DNA of 64,000 bases from Pirellulaceae bacterium. GTDB taxonomy: Bacteria > Planctomycetota > Planctomycetia > Pirellulales > Pirellulaceae. The notes below the pieces were generated by a model. That model worked only from the letters and a program-made list of their open reading frames with translations. It did no database searches and had not been told where the DNA came from. Below are positions 62,301 to 64,000 of this stretch, one piece after another. Location of the stretch: the NCBI GenBank assembly GCA_023382975.1, contig JAHDXO010000045.1, positions 24,441 through 88,440 on the forward strand. The letters are read 5' to 3'. Made by a program: the position numbers and the translations under genes. Within the stretch, counting starts at the first letter, position 1. Every line of letters begins with the position of its first letter.

Positions 62301-64000
62301 CATCGTCAGCGCCAGCGTGGGTTCGGCCACCGTGGTAGGCTCGACGATCCACTGGAATTCGAACGTCACGATCTTCCCCGGAGCCACCGTGACGCTTGTT
62401 TTCAATGCGCAGGTCAACTCCGCCAGCGGCGCTCCCGGCGAATATACGAACGTGGCCGAAGTCACTCGGATGGCCAGCAATATCTTTGATCCCGATAGCA
62501 CTCCGAGAAACAACGTATTGGCCGAGGACGATCAGGATACTGCCGCCGTAGTCCCGTGGGCACGTCTGGGGAACTACGCGTGGGTAGATCTGAACGGCAA
62601 TGGAATCCAAGAGGCGGGCGAACCAGGCTTGAATGGAGTGACCGTACACCTGCTGGACGGAGGTGGAAACGTCATAGCCACGACCATCACGGCTGATGAC
62701 GGCGGTGGAAATCCTGGTTATTACAGCTTTGCGAACCTGGCCCCTGGAACGTATTCAGTCCGGTTTGTCGAGCCGACGGGGTATGCATTCACAGCGCAAA
62801 ACTCAGACAGCCAAGGTGTCAACGGGCCCTCCAACTCGGACGCTGATCCGACGACCGGTGAAACGAGCCAGGTGACGCTGATCTCGGGCCAGAGCAACCT
62901 GAATGTGGACGTGGGACTGTATCAGCCGGTTAGCATCGGCGATTTCGTCTGGGAGGATCTCGACGGCGATGGTATTCAGGATGCAGGCGAACCAGGTGTG
63001 CAGGGAGTGCAGGTCACTCTATACGATGTGCATGGTGTCCCTGTCGCCACCACTACAACCGATCCGAACGGCTTCTATTCCTTCGGCGATTTACCACCCG
63101 GCACCTACTCGGCCCAATTCATCGCTCCCTCGGGATACATCTTCTCTCCGAAGAATGCTGATGGCCAGGGCGTCCATGGCCCATTCAACTCCGACGCCGA
63201 TCCGATGACGGGCACAACGCCGCAAGTGACGCTTCTGTCCGGCCAGAGCAATCTGAATGTGGACGCCGGATTGATGCCGCAAGTCGCGGCGATCGTGCTG
63301 GTCAAGACGGGGACGTTCGGGGCCGGGGCCAACGGTGTGGCGGACGTGGGCGAGTTGATCTCGTACACCTTCACGGTCACCAACACGGGCAACGTGACGC
63401 TGGACAACGTGGTAGTCAACGATCCGCTGCCGGGGTTGAGCACGATCACCTTCGCCGGCGGCGACACGAACAGCAACAACGCGCTGGACGTGGGCGAAGT
63501 CTGGACCTACACGGCCACGTACGCGGTGACGCAGGCCGATATCGACGCGGGCTCGGTCACCAACCTGGCCACGGTCACGGCCGACGATCCCAACGACGAC
63601 CCGGTCACGGACGACGACGACCACGACGAACCGCTGCCGCAGAACCCCGGGATCTCGATCGAGAAGGCCACCAACGGCCAGGACGCCGACGCGGCCACCG
63701 GCCCGCTGGTGCCCGTCGGCTCGACGGTCACCTGGACCTACGTCGTGACCAACACGGGCAACGTGCCGCTGGCCAACGTGACGGTGACGGACAACGTGGC
63801 GGGCGTCACGCCGGTCTATGTCAGCGGCGACGCGAACAACGACAACATCCTGGACCTGAACGAGACCTGGACGTACCAAGCGACGGGCACGGCGGTCGCC
63901 GGCCAGTACGCGAATCTCGGCACGGCCACCGGCACGCCGCCGGTCGGCGACCCGGTCAGCGACAGCGACCCCAGCCACTACTTCGGCTCCGGCCCGGCGA
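59365..64000 (+). CDS. Giant surface protein with DUF4347, SdrD-like B and DUF11 domains, 3' partial
   Basis: The ATG at 59365 has AGGAGG eight bases upstream and the frame is open to the window end, so over 1,545 residues are seen and the C-terminus is missing. The N-terminus holds a basic stretch and a LEPR-XLL-like motif (KRRMFLEKLEDRRLLAGLDE). DUF4347 follows: ELVIVDAATPNYHQLLQDAI, VHVISHGAPGQVHLGN, then FYGCDLAGDAAGQWLAEQI. A beta-rich region holds GVLLDFGDLPGPYPT and GEVEDYIFRGSIGD. Then come three SdrD B-like domains (IWLDTNGNGVQDPGEAG, YAWVDLNGNGIQEAGEPG, FVWEDLDGDGIQDAGEPG) and DUF11-type repeats (ADLELTKTVSNSTPNVGD). It is probably exported and surface-bound, possibly for adhesion. 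Confidence 0.88.
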   Translation, partial: MVATFTHRQRTRSSRPRRRAIEHSVKRRMFLEKLEDRRLLAGLDESVIRGQWAIVSGQSAMVSGLLSTDNGQLTTAQLTTAYGQVTADQAQLRRELVIVDAATPNYHQLLQDAIQNPDGTRQIEVLLIESEVDGVVALGQILAQYRDLDAVHVISHGAPGQVHLGNAVLSAANLAKYADSIRGWADAMAPEADILFYGCDLAGDAAGQWLAEQIAALTGTDVAASTDATGHADLGGNWDLEYAIGLVETQTVVTSAGQASWQELLNTPTVNGLFYGDGDFQDYTLFNTSIGGSGLYINFDANTNTLYAALVVSRTVNDNVFGNREYTTNAGWNPAHPANRLVDSEFAEFTLTVGSTSWTWRQGYGDQPGTKNNTQPTWFSSHLAGAGAGTPPPGYVSSSSFVANLNTYATNPSPGWNMNVNGSSINNWKSPFEASAPDVVIGLEGYPATGPITYSPTYQWEWAMVYEWSVDLSAFGPQPLYVLSGASHHSPAKTGGEDDTFPPPPNGGVLLDFGDLPGPYPTTSAANGARHQLVPNGAFLGSVAPDNELNGQPHPEALGDDNNGADDEDGVQLLTPLIPGQTAVLRITAGTAGYFSAFLDFDGNGTLDPVTLVSASGPTSLTSGVIGDLALAQGVYDLTIQVPANASGEMPARFRFTNAAGQGGNSPTGLASTGEVEDYIFRGSIGDRIWLDTNGNGVQDPGEAGIAGVTVTLTLPDNSTLTTVTDADGYYLFDNLLPGTYAVTVDAGAGSPVDNLANTGDPDGGGDSISIVTLAAGEQNLLQDFGYAYTDIAVTKSFMLFQDLDGSNNISAGDSVRFMIMVTNVSQVDATNVTIRDYVPVGYDLGSVVTVPTGTANLVDRTITWSPLSLNAGASTILYYNIPIVQIPGFDPTDTDDIAKYENFATLVDSTPQDNNPANDSDFTRPLIADLELTKTVSNSTPNVGDVVTFQVSVFNRGPDTAYGVRIEDRIPSGFSNVNIVSASVGSATVVGSTIHWNSNVTIFPGATVTLVFNAQVNSASGAPGEYTNVAEVTRMASNIFDPDSTPRNNVLAEDDQDTAAVVPWARLGNYAWVDLNGNGIQEAGEPGLNGVTVHLLDGGGNVIATTITADDGGGNPGYYSFANLAPGTYSVRFVEPTGYAFTAQNSDSQGVNGPSNSDADPTTGETSQVTLISGQSNLNVDVGLYQPVSIGDFVWEDLDGDGIQDAGEPGVQGVQVTLYDVHGVPVATTTTDPNGFYSFGDLPPGTYSAQFIAPSGYIFSPKNADGQGVHGPFNSDADPMTGTTPQVTLLSGQSNLNVDAGLMPQVAAIVLVKTGTFGAGANGVADVGELISYTFTVTNTGNVTLDNVVVNDPLPGLSTITFAGGDTNSNNALDVGEVWTYTATYAVTQADIDAGSVTNLATVTADDPNDDPVTDDDDHDEPLPQNPGISIEKATNGQDADAATGPLVPVGSTVTWTYVVTNTGNVPLANVTVTDNVAGVTPVYVSGDANNDNILDLNETWTYQATGTAVAGQYANLGTATGTPPVGDPVSDSDPSHYFGSGPA
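59501..59610 (+). repeat. Dispersed repeat inserted in the giant gene's coding sequence
   Basis: Inside the giant gene, a stretch with CAGTGGGCAATCGTCAGTGG and TTACAACTGCCCAACTTACA resembles the CACTGACAACTGCC repeat of 55547-55585. It codes in frame for GQWAIVSGQSAMVSG and NGQLTTAQLTTAYGQ between the LEPR-XLL-like motif and the DUF4347 domain, where a linker would be tolerated. It probably came from a repeat insertion that kept the frame. Confidence 0.6.

Noticed and set aside
1..64000. tRNA or rRNA genes
   Set aside because: No cloverleaf with a convincing T-loop (GTTCGANTC) and acceptor pairing, and no rRNA-like stretch, was found by eye.

Overview
The window looks like the chromosome of a GC-rich planctomycete, probably of the Pirellula/Blastopirellula group (Pirellulales). 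The case rests on family content: a PSCyt1-DUF1549-DUF1553 protein next to a DUF1501 protein, a DUF1559 pseudopilin-like protein, a DUF1080 domain, DUF1598 and DUF1570 proteins, surface proteins with N-terminal LEPR-XLL-like motifs, a very long multihaem cytochrome c in a bc-type complex, and dispersed palindromic repeats of the kind seen in these genomes. The assignment is inferred from families; no rRNA or other species marker is present. No convincing tRNA, rRNA or riboswitch was found.

Layout. 1-6.2 kb: a 5'-truncated PpiD/SurA-like anchored chaperone, a secreted acidic lipoprotein, a GYF-domain membrane protein and a small membrane protein. 6.2-11.7 kb: a stand-alone GMP-synthetase ATP-pyrophosphatase, a 1,108-residue dockerin surface protein and a DUF1080 protein. 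11.9-15.1 kb: a zinc-ribbon STAS protein, then a tight leftward operon of YedE-like transporter, YedF/TusA-like carrier, cysteine desulfurase and DUF3343, which matches selenium-associated gene sets. 15.3-19.1 kb: a DUF4914 protein, a MtaA-like UroD-family enzyme and a DUF433/PIN-like toxin-antitoxin pair. 19.3-24.2 kb: a leftward fatty-acid/polyketide-like operon (ketosynthase, ACP, two CrtI-like FAD oxidoreductases, FabZ-like dehydratase), followed to the right by an OleD-like reductase, a trypsin-like protease, SixA and a ROK kinase. 28.7-31.3 kb: an apparently K+-dependent membrane pyrophosphatase with a clear terminator. Next to it is what looks like the stub of a lost CRISPR-Cas locus: a Cas1-like N-terminus running into a repeat-like end.

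32.2-39.9 kb: an ACP, a dodecin, and the respiratory operon Rieske / cytochrome b / cytochrome b C-terminal / octahaem cytochrome c with an inserted PDZ-like segment. 40-49 kb: a ceramidase-like protein, the PSCyt1/DUF1501 pair, a nucleoside hydrolase and a DUF1559 protein. 49.2-58.7 kb: a small antitoxin-like gene with a broken HNH endonuclease, a DUF1570 peptidase-like protein behind an FHA-type sigma-54 activator, a DUF1598 protein, a PAS-type sigma-54 activator and a STAS protein. 59.4-64 kb: a giant DUF4347/SdrD/DUF11 surface protein that runs off the window.

Several intergenic regions carry repeats. The commonest is a short palindrome (core GAATTCGTGAGAATTC) in four intergenic regions, once nested inside a second inverted repeat. 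Other families occur at 39.9-40.1, 44.8 and 55.4 kb, and one of these also appears inside a coding region at 59.5 kb. The candidates most worth following up are the CrtI-like/ACP operon, the Cas1/CRISPR scar, the octahaem-PDZ cytochrome and the repeat families.
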